A stretch of 64,000 nucleotides of DNA, taken from the NCBI RefSeq assembly GCF_005576615.1, contig NZ_CP040330.1, forward strand, positions 3,038,001-3,102,000, given 5' to 3'. The notes under the pieces are model-generated. The model made no database searches. It saw only the letters and a list, made by a program, of their open reading frames with translations, and was not told the origin of the DNA. Made by a program: the position numbers and the translations under genes. Shown one piece after another: positions 27,367 to 36,865 of the stretch. The DNA comes from Natrinema versiforme. Lineage in GTDB: Archaea; Halobacteriota; Halobacteria; Halobacteriales; Natrialbaceae. Position 1 is the first letter of the stretch; each line of letters starts with the position of its first letter.

Positions 27367-27425
27367 GTCCAGCACCCCAGGATTCGTGGTACTATTTCCG
27401 CAGTCTAGAGCACTGATATCGTAAC

Positions 27426-27641
27426 TCAATCTCCGCCTTCTTTCCGGGGATCTTCTGCAAGTTCGTACAGGCCAGGATGCAATTTTCGCACGTATCCGTG
27501 TTCAACGAGACGGCCCAGTCTATTGGTCACATTCTGTCTGCTGTAACCGGCCTCTTCAGCTATGTAGGACGGTGAACAGCGGCCCTCACCTAGCATGTCG
27601 AGAATAGCATTATCAGTCGGGTTCAAGCTGATCTCAGCCAT
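27426..27641 (-). CDS. Small phiH1-type winged-helix repressor
   Basis: A 71-residue protein, MAEISLNPTDNAILDMLGEGRCSPSYIAEEAGYSRQ and on, which is nearly all winged helix (helix-turn-helix at about 22-45, wing at 50-62). It is typical of haloarchaeal mobile elements. It is convergent with the 27094 gene, with about 60 bp between the ends. Confidence 0.78.
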   Translation of the reverse strand: MAEISLNPTDNAILDMLGEGRCSPSYIAEEAGYSRQNVTNRLGRLVEHGYVRKLHPGLYELAEDPRKEGGD

Positions 27642-27746
27642 GATAGTCCCTACAGGTGACGAACGTATTATTCCAATTGACTCCTCCGGACGCAGATAGT
27701 GGTTATGTATTCATACAAAATTACTAATTTATAAGTCGGTGGCGGT

Positions 27747-28109
27747 GTGAGCGATAGATACGCACCGCTACCGTCTCTTCCTTGTACAGGAAAGGCGGCT
27801 GGCGCTGGGACGCCAACCGCGGTGCTGCCAACGGAAATTGACAGCATGCAATCCAACGCTACGCCACCAAATAATACCGACGAACAGCATCGGAGGATCG
27901 GTTACGAACGATATCCAGACAAGGGTGATAGTTTGTCTGTTGGAACTGTGAGCAGCAATGCCGAAGCTAAGCGTGAGCTCAGTGTATTCGAACAACACAG
28001 ATCCATAGGACGGGGAACTGTCCCAGATACCGCTAAAGCGGATACAAGAGGCTGTTCCAGCAAACTGGCTCGAACGTGCGACGGTCTCCGGGAGGTTGAT
28101 AATGACTGA
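27747..28109 (+). CDS. Hypothetical protein, coupled to the next gene
   Basis: A 120-residue reading frame from a GTG at 27747, or 87 residues from the ATG at 27846. A clear TATA-like box (TTTATAAG at about 27728) lies ahead, and the stop overlaps the next start in an ATGACTGA arrangement with a GGAGGT ribosome site, which suggests real coupling. The protein itself is low in hydrophobic residues and matches nothing I know. Confidence 0.4.
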   Translation: MSDRYAPLPSLPCTGKAAGAGTPTAVLPTEIDSMQSNATPPNNTDEQHRRIGYERYPDKGDSLSVGTVSSNAEAKRELSVFEQHRSIGRGTVPDTAKADTRGCSSKLARTCDGLREVDND

Positions 28110-28380
28110 CGAATCGTCAACTGTGCCGGCTGCAGACCTCGTTGAGGTCGATTTTGACAGTGGTGGAGGCCGTACTTCAATCCAAGCTGACGGAGAAGCA
28201 CTGATGATTGACGGCTACTATCAACCTCGAATACTCCTTAGAATCGGTAGCGGACCCAGCTGTATTCGAATTACCCTCTCCCCCGAGGACTCCAGGGGGT
28301 TGCGAGACGATCTAAATGAGGCGTTGGAAGACGCGCGTACAGCGGTCCAAGAGCAATTAGGAGAGGAGGGTGGATACTAA
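28102..28380 (+). CDS. Hypothetical small acidic protein
   Basis: A 92-residue protein starting MTDESSTVPAADLVEV with strand-like central sequence (ALMIDGYYQPRILLRIGSG) and a helical end (GLRDDLNEALEDARTAVQEQL). A GGAGGT ribosome binding site five bases before the ATG supports the start. No family recognised; it may be a partner of the upstream coupled gene. Confidence 0.55.
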   Translation: MTDESSTVPAADLVEVDFDSGGGRTSIQADGEALMIDGYYQPRILLRIGSGPSCIRITLSPEDSRGLRDDLNEALEDARTAVQEQLGEEGGY

Positions 28381-28565
28381 TCCAGCGGCACTTCTACTGA
28401 TAACACTATAAATCGTCTAAGCCACCACAACGCATCTCGAATCACCAGCCGTCCAAGAACTGCAAAAAGCCCACCACCGGATCACGTACGTTGAGTACGC
28501 CTCCCACCCCGGCAGCGGTCGGTGACAGTCAGGCCGTCAAAATCGCCGGACAGAAAACGCGTACG

Positions 28566-28592
28566 CCCAGGTTCGAATCCTAGCGTGGGCAG
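28566..28592 (+). pseudogene. tRNA 3'-end-like fragment
   Basis: The sequence has a T-arm (CCAGG stem, TTCGAAT loop, CCTAG stem with one mismatch) followed by a seven-base acceptor strand CGTGGGC and a discriminator A. A matching 5' half cannot be folded from the bases upstream. It is either a decayed tRNA or an old attachment-site remnant of a different tRNA-targeting element. Confidence 0.35.
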
Positions 28593-28709
28593 TCACGTAT
28601 CTGCTTACAGACGTTTACCATTGACAGCCATTTGTACCGGCCTCTGTCATTCCGTGTCGACACGGTCGCACACGTTTTGCCGTGGATACCCGTTTCTATA
28701 CTGATTCAA

Positions 28710-28750
28710 GTACCTGAGGACGTACGTAGGTATGTACGCAAGTACGTACA
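28710..28750 (+). repeat. GTAC-rich palindromic array, copy 1
   Basis: Contains GTACCTGAGGACGTACGT and further GTAC words. The same 16-base theme (GTAC, then xTGAGx, then ACGTAC) recurs at 38947-38980, 49347-49386 and 50251-50296, always between genes of the element, so it may be a protein-binding site. Confidence 0.55.
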
Positions 28751-29000
28751 TATGGCCATTATTAAGCCCGCCAACTCAGTAAAACTCATTCTACCTTTTC
28801 AGGCCCTGATATGGCGATAAATCCGTATTTACATTCGACACCAGGTGTGTATTCTGCCCCAGACCGAAGATGAAGACTTGCTTTCCGTGACTTCGTGTCG
28901 ACAGCGACAGCCGAGAAGGGAGCGATCACTACCGGCGTCAGTTCAGCTATCAGGATTCTCACGTAGGTCGATGCCTGCAAAACGCTAACTAAACGGGTGA

Positions 29001-29534
29001 CTACGGTCGCTCTTCGAGTGAAACATCCCACCCCTCGTGTTCATCATCGTCCATATAGGCAAAGTGATTCTGAGCCTGCTCGTAGGTATCCATCCCGCGA
29101 AATTGGAAGAAGGGTGCATCACAGGCAGGGCAGGTCTCAGCGTCGGAGACCCGACTAGATGATCCTCCAGTTGTCTGCTGACCCATTGTGGTGCTCATAG
29201 CCCGGGAAACGTAGTCTGTATCTCCGGGTTCGAATTGCTGTTCAATCTGCGTCAGTAACGCTAGCGTCCAGTCCCTGGCGTCACCATGGGTTGTGATCTC
29301 TCCTGGGCCATCGAAGAAGTCCTCAACCACGCCGACCACATCAGCTACCCACCGAAGACTAATACTATAGCTGTATTCTGCGTCCAGTTCTGGGTCAATC
29401 TCCCCCGCGTCCATCGCAATCACGCTAACCTCGACGTCTAAGTACTGGTGGCGGTAGGTGTAGGTCGGGTTCGGATCCTCCGAGACACGGTACCGTTCCC
29501 AATCCCCCGGAAGGTCCTCGATAAGCTCCGTCAT
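29001..29534 (-). CDS. Hypothetical protein with a zinc-finger-like end
   Basis: A 177-residue acidic protein. The first 110 residues alternate strands and helices (YRHQYLDVEVSVIAMDAG, TLALLTQIEQQFEPG). The C-terminal part has CPACDAPFFQF, a single CxxC knuckle. No family recognised. It starts 160 bp from the divergent PLD-SNF2 helicase gene at 29694, so both promoters lie in that gap. Confidence 0.6.
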   Translation of the reverse strand: MTELIEDLPGDWERYRVSEDPNPTYTYRHQYLDVEVSVIAMDAGEIDPELDAEYSYSISLRWVADVVGVVEDFFDGPGEITTHGDARDWTLALLTQIEQQFEPGDTDYVSRAMSTTMGQQTTGGSSSRVSDAETCPACDAPFFQFRGMDTYEQAQNHFAYMDDDEHEGWDVSLEERP

Positions 29535-29693
29535 ATTCTATTCTCTGAAAAGTCAGTAGACTCACTTAGCAACACCGCTCTATGCCCTGCAGAGTTCGTC
29601 CTGCCCTAAGATCACCCCCGAGTAGAATACAGGACTTGACGTCAAGGTATAGCTAAACACTAAGTTAGCGTGTTGGGTACATTCGATAACAAG

Positions 29694-32600
29694 ATGCTTT
29701 CTCTCCCTCCGCTCGTCGATAACGCTAATCGGACGGTCGAGGACGTCTACAAGAAAATCATTCCACAAATCGAAGAAGCACGCATCGCCACCGGCTACTT
29801 CTACCTCTCTGGCTTCGACTTGTACCGCGAAGACCTCGAACAACTCGCTGACCCAGACGAACTTGGTCACGCCCCAATCCGCATCCTGATGGGGCGGCAA
29901 ACAAACCGTAGCACCGCAGATGAGATTGGGGAAGGACAAAGTCTACGCGACGAACTCAGAGATGAGGTCGAAGAGAGTATTGAGGAACTCAACAACGCAC
30001 AGCTAGACCGACTGGATCGGCTGCGAGACTTCATAGCCGAAGACAAGGTTAGCGTCCGTGTGCGAAACCCAGAAAACGGCTATTTCCACGCCAAAGGAGC
30101 ATCATTCCGAGCACCAAACGACAATGACGACTGGGAAACTGACAACGATACAGATACACGTCCGTGTGCGACAATCGTTGGATCCTCAAACTTCACCGCG
30201 AGTGGGCACCGGAACAACATCGAACTGAATCTCACAAGCCAAGACCGGCCTGATGCAGAGGCATTCGAAGACTGGTACGATAACCAGTGGGCGAATGCTG
30301 AGGACTTCAGCGAAGAGATCATCCGGATCATCGAGAACAGTGAGAAGTACCAAGACTGGCAGGACCAACAAGAAGATGAGTCGGATGATGAAGACACGCC
30401 TGATGGTCTAGGGACGTACATCGAACCGTTCGAGTTGTACAAACTCCTTGCGTACGACGAACTAAGCGGGAACGTCAACATCCGCGACAGCCCGCTGTAC
30501 TACTTCCAGACACTCGGATACGAAAGTGCGAAGGAGAAACTCTCCAGGTTCAACGGCTGCATCATCTCCGACTCAGTCGGGCTCGGCAAATCCTTCATCG
30601 GTGGTGAACTCCTCCACGACTACCGCCAACGTGGAGATCACTGTCTCCTCATCGTACCTGCGAACCTCACCGAACAGTGGGAAGACCTCCTCCAAGACGA
30701 CACCGACGAAGACGGGAACCCATACTTCGGGCTCGAAATCGATGGAACACACTTGGACGTGATGAGCATCAGTAAGTTCCAGAACCTCACGTATGATGAG
30801 GTTCAGAACCTCAAAGACGCATTCGACGTCGTCTTGATCGACGAAGCTCATCGCTTCCGGAATCACGGGAAATGGCGGCCGAACCCGGACGACGAAGACG
30901 ACTACAAAGGGACTCGCCGACACGCGAACCTGCGGCAGCTCCGTGGGAAGACGATGATCATGCTGACGGCGACACCGATCAACAATTCTGCGACCGACTT
31001 GGAGAACCTCATCAGCCTATTCACCAGCCCCGAGGAACTGCGGAACAAGGCCTCGCTGGACTTCGACGCCTTCGAGGAATACATTGAGTTGTCAGAGACG
31101 CGGAAGCAGATCGCTGCGGGGAAGGAGGAAGCCACCGAAGAGGAGCAGCGGAAAATCACCGAACAGCTCCAGCGGCATTCGGAGGAGATCTCGAAGATCC
31201 TGAATGAGGTGATGGTGCTCCGGACACGGAAGCACGTCAAAGACCAAATTCAAGATGAGGAGGACTTTGAGATGAGTTTCAAGCCGCCAAAACTCAGCAA
31301 GGAGCAGTACTCGCTCCCGGCGGCATACCAGCCAGTATACGGGATGCTGCCAGACGTTATGGACGCGCTCCACCTTCCGAACATTACGGTGAAGAACCCG
31401 AAAGCTGGGGGGACGCTGAAGGCGCTGTATAAGCTGAATCTACTCAAGCGGTTAGAGTCTTCGACGTATGCGTTTGTGCAGTCCATCGAGACGCTGCACC
31501 GGAGTGAACGGCAACTTCTCGGCCTTCTCGATGGCCTTCCAGAAGACGAGAAGATCAATGTATTGCGTGCTGCTCAAGACGAGGAAGAATCGGAGACGCT
31601 CGATGACTTTGTAGAAGGAGATGATGCCGCAGAGGATCTTGAACAGACGCTAGAAGAGTTCGGGTTCGATGCGACTGCAGTTCGTGCCGACGAAGATTCC
31701 GAGAGTGATAGTCCGGATGAATTGGCGGATGCGACAATTGGAGAGGTGAAGACGTACATCCGGGAGGATCTGACGCTGCTAGCGTACTTCCTGTCGCAGT
31801 TCATCGGCGATATTGCTCAGGACTCTGGCGATGTGAGCGACCAGGCCGTGTCTACACGGCAGTGGCTTCACGATCATAATGCCGGTGTCCTCCCAGACGT
31901 TCCCGAAGAGGAGTTGAATCCGATTCTCTACCCGCGAAGTGACCTGAGTGACGTTGATGAGGCGACGCGGGAGTTCTACGAGGCGGTGTTCTCGTTACGA
32001 GAGTTCCGTGACCCGAAGGTTGAGCGGCTCGCGGATGTCCTGAATGGGTATGATGACGAGAAGGTTCTTGTCTTCACTCAGTACCGTGCTACGGCGGACT
32101 ACGTCCATCGAACACTTCTCAACGATCCAAACTCGCCCCTCACAGAAGCGAATAGTGCCGTCGTCAAAGGCGGTGACGAAAACAAGCAAGACGTTATCCA
32201 GCGGTTCGCACCGGAAGCCTCAGGGTACCAGCAAACGCTGGCTGAATCCGGGGAATCAGAACTGCAGTATGTTATAGCAACTGACACATTATCGGAAGGA
32301 GTCAATCTTCAGGACGTCTCAGTCCAGGTGTCATTCGACCTCCCGTGGAATCCCATGCGTATCGTTCAGCGGGTGGGCCGGATCGACCGGATCGGGAGTA
32401 CCGAGGAGAAGTACGTTCACAACTTCTACCCGGATGGAGACATCGAGGCGGCGATTAAGTTGCTGAAGCGGTTACAGGCGAAGATCAACGACATCGCACT
32501 AATCGTTGGGAAAGAAAACAACATCTTGGATCCGAATGAGGATCAGATTCTGGAGAAGACTGGTGTGGAGACAGAGAAGACGATTGGCGAGTTGCAGGTG

Positions 32601-33506
32601 GACGAGATTGAAGACTCGCTTCAGAAATCAAGAGAGATCGAGGACGTGAACGAGCTTGATGACACGAGTAAGAATCCACTCCTTCGAAATGCAGGGAGTA
32701 ACGAACACGCTGCGTACGAGCGGTTCCTGCTCAAGAAGGAGTTGAACGAGGAATTCGGGCTCTCGGAAGACGACTTCGAATACGCCGCAGACTACTTTGA
32801 AGAATCTCCCGAGGAACGCGAACGCTTGTACACGAATATCACCGACCATGATTCCGGTCCACGTCCGGGTGTGTTCGGGCTTGCGCACCTCTGGTTCGAT
32901 GATGACGACCACGAATCTCCACTGGGCCGTGTTCGGCGGGCCTTCTACTACAAGCCGTTCAATAACGAAGTCAAGGAACGTCCTGTCGGCACTCTCAAAA
33001 TCGACCCAGAGGTGAGCGGAGAACCGATTACAGGGAATGCCGACAACGTGTTATCCAATCGGGAGGCGATTCAAGAGGTGCTTGACGACCGGCTGGAAGC
33101 GATTCGGAGTAGTCAGACTGAGCAGATATTCAAGGATGGGGCAAAGTTCTCGAAGGAGCAGGAAACAATTTTAGACTTTATTGATCGGCACCTACAACCT
33201 CACCACGGTGAGAAACCTGCTCCTGTAGACGAACACGATACGCTTGAAGAATGGGCTGAAGTCCTACTGGAGCGCTTACAGGACGTGAAGTTGGCCAATA
33301 CTGATGAAGATCGTATCCTTCGGGAGACCTTCCGGCATAACGAGCAGTATGATTCGTTCCCAGATTGGCCGCCGGTGGAGTTCTTAGAAGAGCTAGAAGC
33401 GTTCCTGGAAGAGAACGTGGAAGAATCGTCAGAGTACCAAGCGAAACTCGTAGGCGAAAGCGACGTTCAGGCTCGACTGATGTGCTGGGGCGTTGTAGGC
33501 CACTAA
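29694..33506 (+). CDS. PLD-nuclease/SNF2 helicase of a restriction-like system
   Basis: An intact 1,270-residue protein. An N-terminal phospholipase-D-like nuclease domain (about 1-200) shows HxK as H132-A-K134 and GSSNFT at 163-168. A SNF2-type helicase follows with Walker A DSVGLGKS at 293-300 and DEAH at 383-386, then LTATP, TDTLSEGVNLQ near 863 and QRVGRIDRIG near 900. The ATG at 29694 is preferred to a GTG at 29670. Helicases of this size pair with Eco57I-class methylases in DISARM class 1 (DrmD/DrmMI) and in NgoAVII-type restriction (PLD plus helicase), so it is the likely restriction subunit of the split methylase found 14 kb to the right. No DrmA, DrmB or DrmC is present. It abuts, tail to tail with no gap, a homologous methylase C-terminal cassette. 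Confidence 0.88.
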   Translation: MLSLPPLVDNANRTVEDVYKKIIPQIEEARIATGYFYLSGFDLYREDLEQLADPDELGHAPIRILMGRQTNRSTADEIGEGQSLRDELRDEVEESIEELNNAQLDRLDRLRDFIAEDKVSVRVRNPENGYFHAKGASFRAPNDNDDWETDNDTDTRPCATIVGSSNFTASGHRNNIELNLTSQDRPDAEAFEDWYDNQWANAEDFSEEIIRIIENSEKYQDWQDQQEDESDDEDTPDGLGTYIEPFELYKLLAYDELSGNVNIRDSPLYYFQTLGYESAKEKLSRFNGCIISDSVGLGKSFIGGELLHDYRQRGDHCLLIVPANLTEQWEDLLQDDTDEDGNPYFGLEIDGTHLDVMSISKFQNLTYDEVQNLKDAFDVVLIDEAHRFRNHGKWRPNPDDEDDYKGTRRHANLRQLRGKTMIMLTATPINNSATDLENLISLFTSPEELRNKASLDFDAFEEYIELSETRKQIAAGKEEATEEEQRKITEQLQRHSEEISKILNEVMVLRTRKHVKDQIQDEEDFEMSFKPPKLSKEQYSLPAAYQPVYGMLPDVMDALHLPNITVKNPKAGGTLKALYKLNLLKRLESSTYAFVQSIETLHRSERQLLGLLDGLPEDEKINVLRAAQDEEESETLDDFVEGDDAAEDLEQTLEEFGFDATAVRADEDSESDSPDELADATIGEVKTYIREDLTLLAYFLSQFIGDIAQDSGDVSDQAVSTRQWLHDHNAGVLPDVPEEELNPILYPRSDLSDVDEATREFYEAVFSLREFRDPKVERLADVLNGYDDEKVLVFTQYRATADYVHRTLLNDPNSPLTEANSAVVKGGDENKQDVIQRFAPEASGYQQTLAESGESELQYVIATDTLSEGVNLQDVSVQVSFDLPWNPMRIVQRVGRIDRIGSTEEKYVHNFYPDGDIEAAIKLLKRLQAKINDIALIVGKENNILDPNEDQILEKTGVETEKTIGELQVDEIEDSLQKSREIEDVNELDDTSKNPLLRNAGSNEHAAYERFLLKKELNEEFGLSEDDFEYAADYFEESPEERERLYTNITDHDSGPRPGVFGLAHLWFDDDDHESPLGRVRRAFYYKPFNNEVKERPVGTLKIDPEVSGEPITGNADNVLSNREAIQEVLDDRLEAIRSSQTEQIFKDGAKFSKEQETILDFIDRHLQPHHGEKPAPVDEHDTLEEWAEVLLERLQDVKLANTDEDRILRETFRHNEQYDSFPDWPPVEFLEELEAFLEENVEESSEYQAKLVGESDVQARLMCWGVVGH

Positions 33507-35649
33507 TTACGGGAGAGGGCCTTTCTCTGCCAGTTTTTCGTATTTTTTCTTGACCTGGTCAAAGTACTCTTCCGTCATCAGTTGTGGATTCGAAACTCGA
33601 TAGAAATCGTTCAGAATGAACTCCATATCATCGTGTTCGAGGTCGTAGGCGTGGAACGCCGCAGCATTGAGTTCCACGCGAGCACGTTTTCGAGCTTCCT
33701 TACCGGTTATCGGTTCAAGTCCGCCAAGACGCTCGCGCATCTCTTCAAACCGATCGCCATAACAGTTGAGTCTTGCAGCCCGCACAGAAATATACTCGAA
33801 CCAGTCGTCACCTTCGGTTAGCCGAGGCATCTGGGACTCATTAAATTTATACGTAACAACAGTCGTGTCGATCTTGGTCCGCATGATAAAGTCGAATGGG
33901 ATGCTGTTCAGTAGACCAATAGCTACAAACAGCTCCTGGTCAGTGAACGCCCTATCATAGGCTCCATGGAGCGGGAATTCTTCGAGATCCTCCTCAGTAG
34001 GAGCAATCTCGTAAGGACGAACCGTGATTAGTTTGTCATGACAAATGACGTCCTTGGGTATTACGGATGCAATCATCGTCCGCTCATTCGTTGAGTTTGT
34101 TATGTTCCGGAAGACTATCCGGTATTCCGATGAATCAAGCAAGATATCATCCATAGACAAAGGTTCACCTCGATGCTGCTCCAGCAGGTCGTTCACGAAT
34201 TGTTTTTGAGATTTGCTCGTTTGCTCACCACCAAACTCTGTATAGATCGCCTTTTTGAGATTCCCGCTATTGAATGCCCGTTCACGAGCACGGTGTTTGG
34301 CGCTTTTCTCGGGCGTATTGTCTTCTTCCACGCTCCAGTATTCAGCTGGTTCCACCGACCCGGTCATCTCACCATTATAGACGAACTGGTGGACGTTCCG
34401 ACCCCCGTAGACCGGGTACTCGCCTTCCTCAAAGAACCGGTCGGCATCACGTGCACTATGAATCTCTCGATGTGGATGGATGCGCCAGGTACCCTCAACA
34501 TCGTCTTGGATTGACGGATGGTCCAGCAGCTTCGTGAGGACGTCCGCCTCCTGCTGACTCGATACGAACGGGAAGATACGGGCTTCAGGTGAGTACTCTT
34601 CGAGAATCTTCCGGGGAATCTCCGCTGTCTCTTGTTCGAGGTTCTTGAGAATGGATAGGTCGTGCTGCTCAAAGACGCCCTTCAGGCTTTCTGTATACCC
34701 CCCCGTGTTTGAATGTCACCACGGCGAAGTTGTATCGGTCGTCAATCCCGTCGAAAATTCCCTTATTCTCGAATCCGACTAGTGAAGTAATCGTAGATTC
34801 ATTGAGCATCTTCATCCGCATGTCCTTCGAGAATGATCCGTTGAAGATAACTCCGGGAAGTACTTGGGCGACATATCCATCCGCCTTGACGAGGTCGAAG
34901 ACTCGCTCAACGAACAGCCCGGCAAGATTATTCTCGTTCGGGTCTTTCCGGCCGGCCACCTTGGGTGTCTGGAGTTGGTATTTCGGGCCGTCGGTGAAGT
35001 ATCGCATCTGTACTTCGATGTCTTCCTGGTACTCTTCCCACCGCTGAGTTATTTCGTCATCCTCTAATAATTCATTCTGGATTTTATCTTTCTCAGAGGG
35101 ACGCCGTGTTCGGAATTGTTCGTCGTATTTTGGGAAGAAGTCGTCCCGACTCGGTCGTAGCTGATCCCATGGTGGGTTCCCGATTACCACATCGAACCCT
35201 TCTTCGGAGAAGACGTCGGCGAACTCTAACGGCCAGTGGAGCGGTTCCCACTCTCGAATTTCATCCACGGTAATCTCGTTCTGGCCTGCGTCTTGGAACT
35301 CCCTCTGAAGAATCTGGTCGAACTTCTCACGGTGTTCTTCAATCCGTTCTTCCGCTTCCTGACGCCATTTACGCGCCTTTTCGCTGCTCTCAGTCTCTTT
35401 ATGCTTCTGGATTGCTTTTCGGACGTCCTCAAATCGAGCTTTCTGCTCCCAGGAATCAAGGGCGCTATCGCCATTATCGTCCCTCTCGATTTCGATCTTT
35501 GCCTGGCCGATAAGACTGTTTCCTTGACGAATGTTGAAGTCGATATTCGGTAAGGGTTCGACCTCATTTGGCTCGTCTTCGATATCCGCGACCATCGAGA
35601 GCCACAACCGAAGTTTACAGATCTCAGCTTCCAGGCAGGCCCCTCTCAA
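33507..35649 (-). pseudogene. Second C-terminal cassette (C1) of the Eco57I-class methyltransferase, frameshifted
   Basis: It aligns over its whole length with the intact C-terminal half at 44999-47146, from EICKLRLWLSMVADIEDE through VVIGNPPWDQ to the shared end (RVSNPQLMTEEYF). The frame breaks in a run of seven G (34698-34704 on the plus strand as C7). Six G would rejoin the upstream HGG to the downstream YTESLKGVFEQHD. Upstream of 35625 the similarity stops abruptly and the frame runs into unrelated Cys-rich sequence (NPACAQPKCALRGACLEA) ending at a TGA, so the N-terminal half and motif I are missing. It is convergent with, and directly abuts, the helicase gene. It may be a dead copy, or a silent specificity cassette with a slippery tract. 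Confidence 0.8.
35584..35625 (-). repeat. 42-bp direct repeat at start of C1 cassette
   Basis: Identical over 42 bases to 47081-47122 in the same orientation. It encodes EICKLRLWLSMVAD in both cassettes. In the second copy its end coincides exactly with the end of the 27-bp inverted repeat at the switch point. Recombination between the copies would remove 11.5 kb and join cassette C1 to the switch site. Confidence 0.85.
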
Positions 35650-35944
35650 CGCGCACTTCGGCTGTGCGCATGCTGGGTTTCTGAGCGGGTTACAATGATA
35701 GTTCGGGTTTCCGACTAGTTTTCACGAGAAGCGGTGCTTAGCTCTATGTCTGCCGCGTCGACAGGCCATTGGAAACGGTCAGCGACCTCGGAGTGAGTCA
35801 ACTTGAGCGAACTTGCCACAGCAAACGCCTGTGACGTCCCTCAATCGGGTCTCACTCACGCACCCACCGCGCGGTTTCGATGACGGTGGGCATTCGGCGT
35901 GTTCGGAACCGGATATTAAGAGGATACGAGTCTTATTCCCTGTC

Positions 35945-36052
35945 ATGACGCGAAACGTGCGGACGGTCGTCGCGCCGCGGCAACTCGGGGTCTTGTTTGT
36001 GGGTGTCCTCATGATCGTGGTCGGAATCGCCGGTCTCACCGGAGTGATCTAA
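35945..36052 (+). CDS. Micro-membrane protein, paralogue 1
   Basis: A 35-residue protein, MTRNVRTVVAPRQLGVLFVG and on, with a single membrane span. It resembles the 36-residue product at 49404-49514 (MTVKNVTSVVGPRQAVLLLV), position by position, which makes it a real gene. A TATA-like ATATTAAG lies about 30 bases before the ATG, fitting a leaderless transcript. It is followed 2 bp later by the 36055 gene. Function unknown; similar small spans occur in haloarchaeal plasmids and viruses. Confidence 0.6.
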   Translation: MTRNVRTVVAPRQLGVLFVGVLMIVVGIAGLTGVI

Positions 36053-36054
36053 CT

Positions 36055-36285
36055 ATGCACCATCGTGTAATCCGGCTTACTGAGACAGGTGGGAAGTGGG
36101 AAGCACGCAACGTGGACATCGGTATCTCCGCGGTTGGATCGACACGTAGTGGGGCACTTGAAGAGTTGGACGACGTGGTGGATGCAGCGACTGGTGACAG
36201 TGGGCACGAACCGTCGGACGGGGAGCCTCGAGCGGTCGAGATTAACCCGGACGAGAACCGACGGCGACGCGAACGGAACCGGTGA
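36055..36285 (+). CDS. Small HicB-like protein
   Basis: A 76-residue protein, MHHRVIRLTETGGKWEARNVDIGISAVGSTRSGALEELDDVV, with the strand-strand-helix pattern (W-A-N-DIGISAVG-T---AL-ELDDVV) of HicB-type half-RNase-H folds. It is in one transcript with the micro-membrane protein. No HicA partner is adjacent, so a toxin-antitoxin role is not supported by the neighbourhood. Confidence 0.55.
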   Translation: MHHRVIRLTETGGKWEARNVDIGISAVGSTRSGALEELDDVVDAATGDSGHEPSDGEPRAVEINPDENRRRRERNR

Positions 36286-36330
36286 GAAGGTCACTCGGTC
36301 GTCTACCTCCGGAGTCCCATTTTCTGTGTG

Positions 36331-36861
36331 CTATCCGAAGATGCCCATTGCGAGAAGGATTTGGACTAGAGCAAACACAATCAGAATGACCGACGTGCCG
36401 ATCATAGCAAGCTGCATTCGCTTCGGACGCCGGATCGAGGCGTTGTAATCAGATTCGTCCCAGACGCTGAAACTGTATGCTGGGTCAGCTGCCCGTTCCC
36501 TGCCAGTTTTGAGTTGCCACCGGTCGGAATCGTTCTTCCCGGACGCTCCGGAAGTTGCGATTCCAAGTACACCGTGCCCCTCGTACGCGAGAACTTTCCC
36601 GCCCACAGTCACTGTCGTCTCCTCACCATGGTCTAACGGGCCGAATTCGACCTCTCCAGTGTGGACGATTTGCATCGGGTTTGTTTCGATAGTCCAACGG
36701 AACGCGCTGTCTTCGGAGAATTCGTATTTCGCGTCGTTATTCCGCAGGTGAACGTCGAATTCGGGTTCGTCGCTCGTGAAGTAGACCGGGTCGGGTTCTT
36801 CAACAGGCTCGACGTGTATCTCTAGGCCGTCAAATACGGTGATCGTCTGTGTTGCCGGCAT
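36331..36861 (-). CDS. Membrane-anchored beta-sandwich protein
   Basis: A 176-residue protein with an Ig-like strand pattern in the first 120 residues (FRWTIETNPMQIVHTGEVEFG, TTVTVGGKVLAYEGHGVLGI) and one C-terminal span (LAMIGTSVILIVFALVQILLAMG). Not recognised. It follows the 36866-37501 gene with only 4 bp between, probably one transcript. Confidence 0.6.
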   Translation of the reverse strand: MPATQTITVFDGLEIHVEPVEEPDPVYFTSDEPEFDVHLRNNDAKYEFSEDSAFRWTIETNPMQIVHTGEVEFGPLDHGEETTVTVGGKVLAYEGHGVLGIATSGASGKNDSDRWQLKTGRERAADPAYSFSVWDESDYNASIRRPKRMQLAMIGTSVILIVFALVQILLAMGIFG

Positions 36862-36865
36862 CCTA

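Larger units (their letters stand above)
28381..29000. other. Intergenic region with tRNA-like fragment and GTAC array
   Basis: About 620 bp without a convincing protein gene. It contains a tRNA 3'-end-like piece at 28566-28592 and a GTAC-rich array at 28710-28750, both listed separately. Such a mix is typical of junctions between mobile segments. Confidence 0.5.

Noticed and set aside
27780-28800. CRISPR-like repeats
   Set aside because: The repeated GTAC words are unevenly spaced palindromes without constant repeats or unique spacers; no cas genes in the window.
36055-36285. HicA/HicB toxin-antitoxin pair
   Set aside because: Only a HicB-like fold is seen; no HicA-type dsRNA-binding toxin is adjacent.
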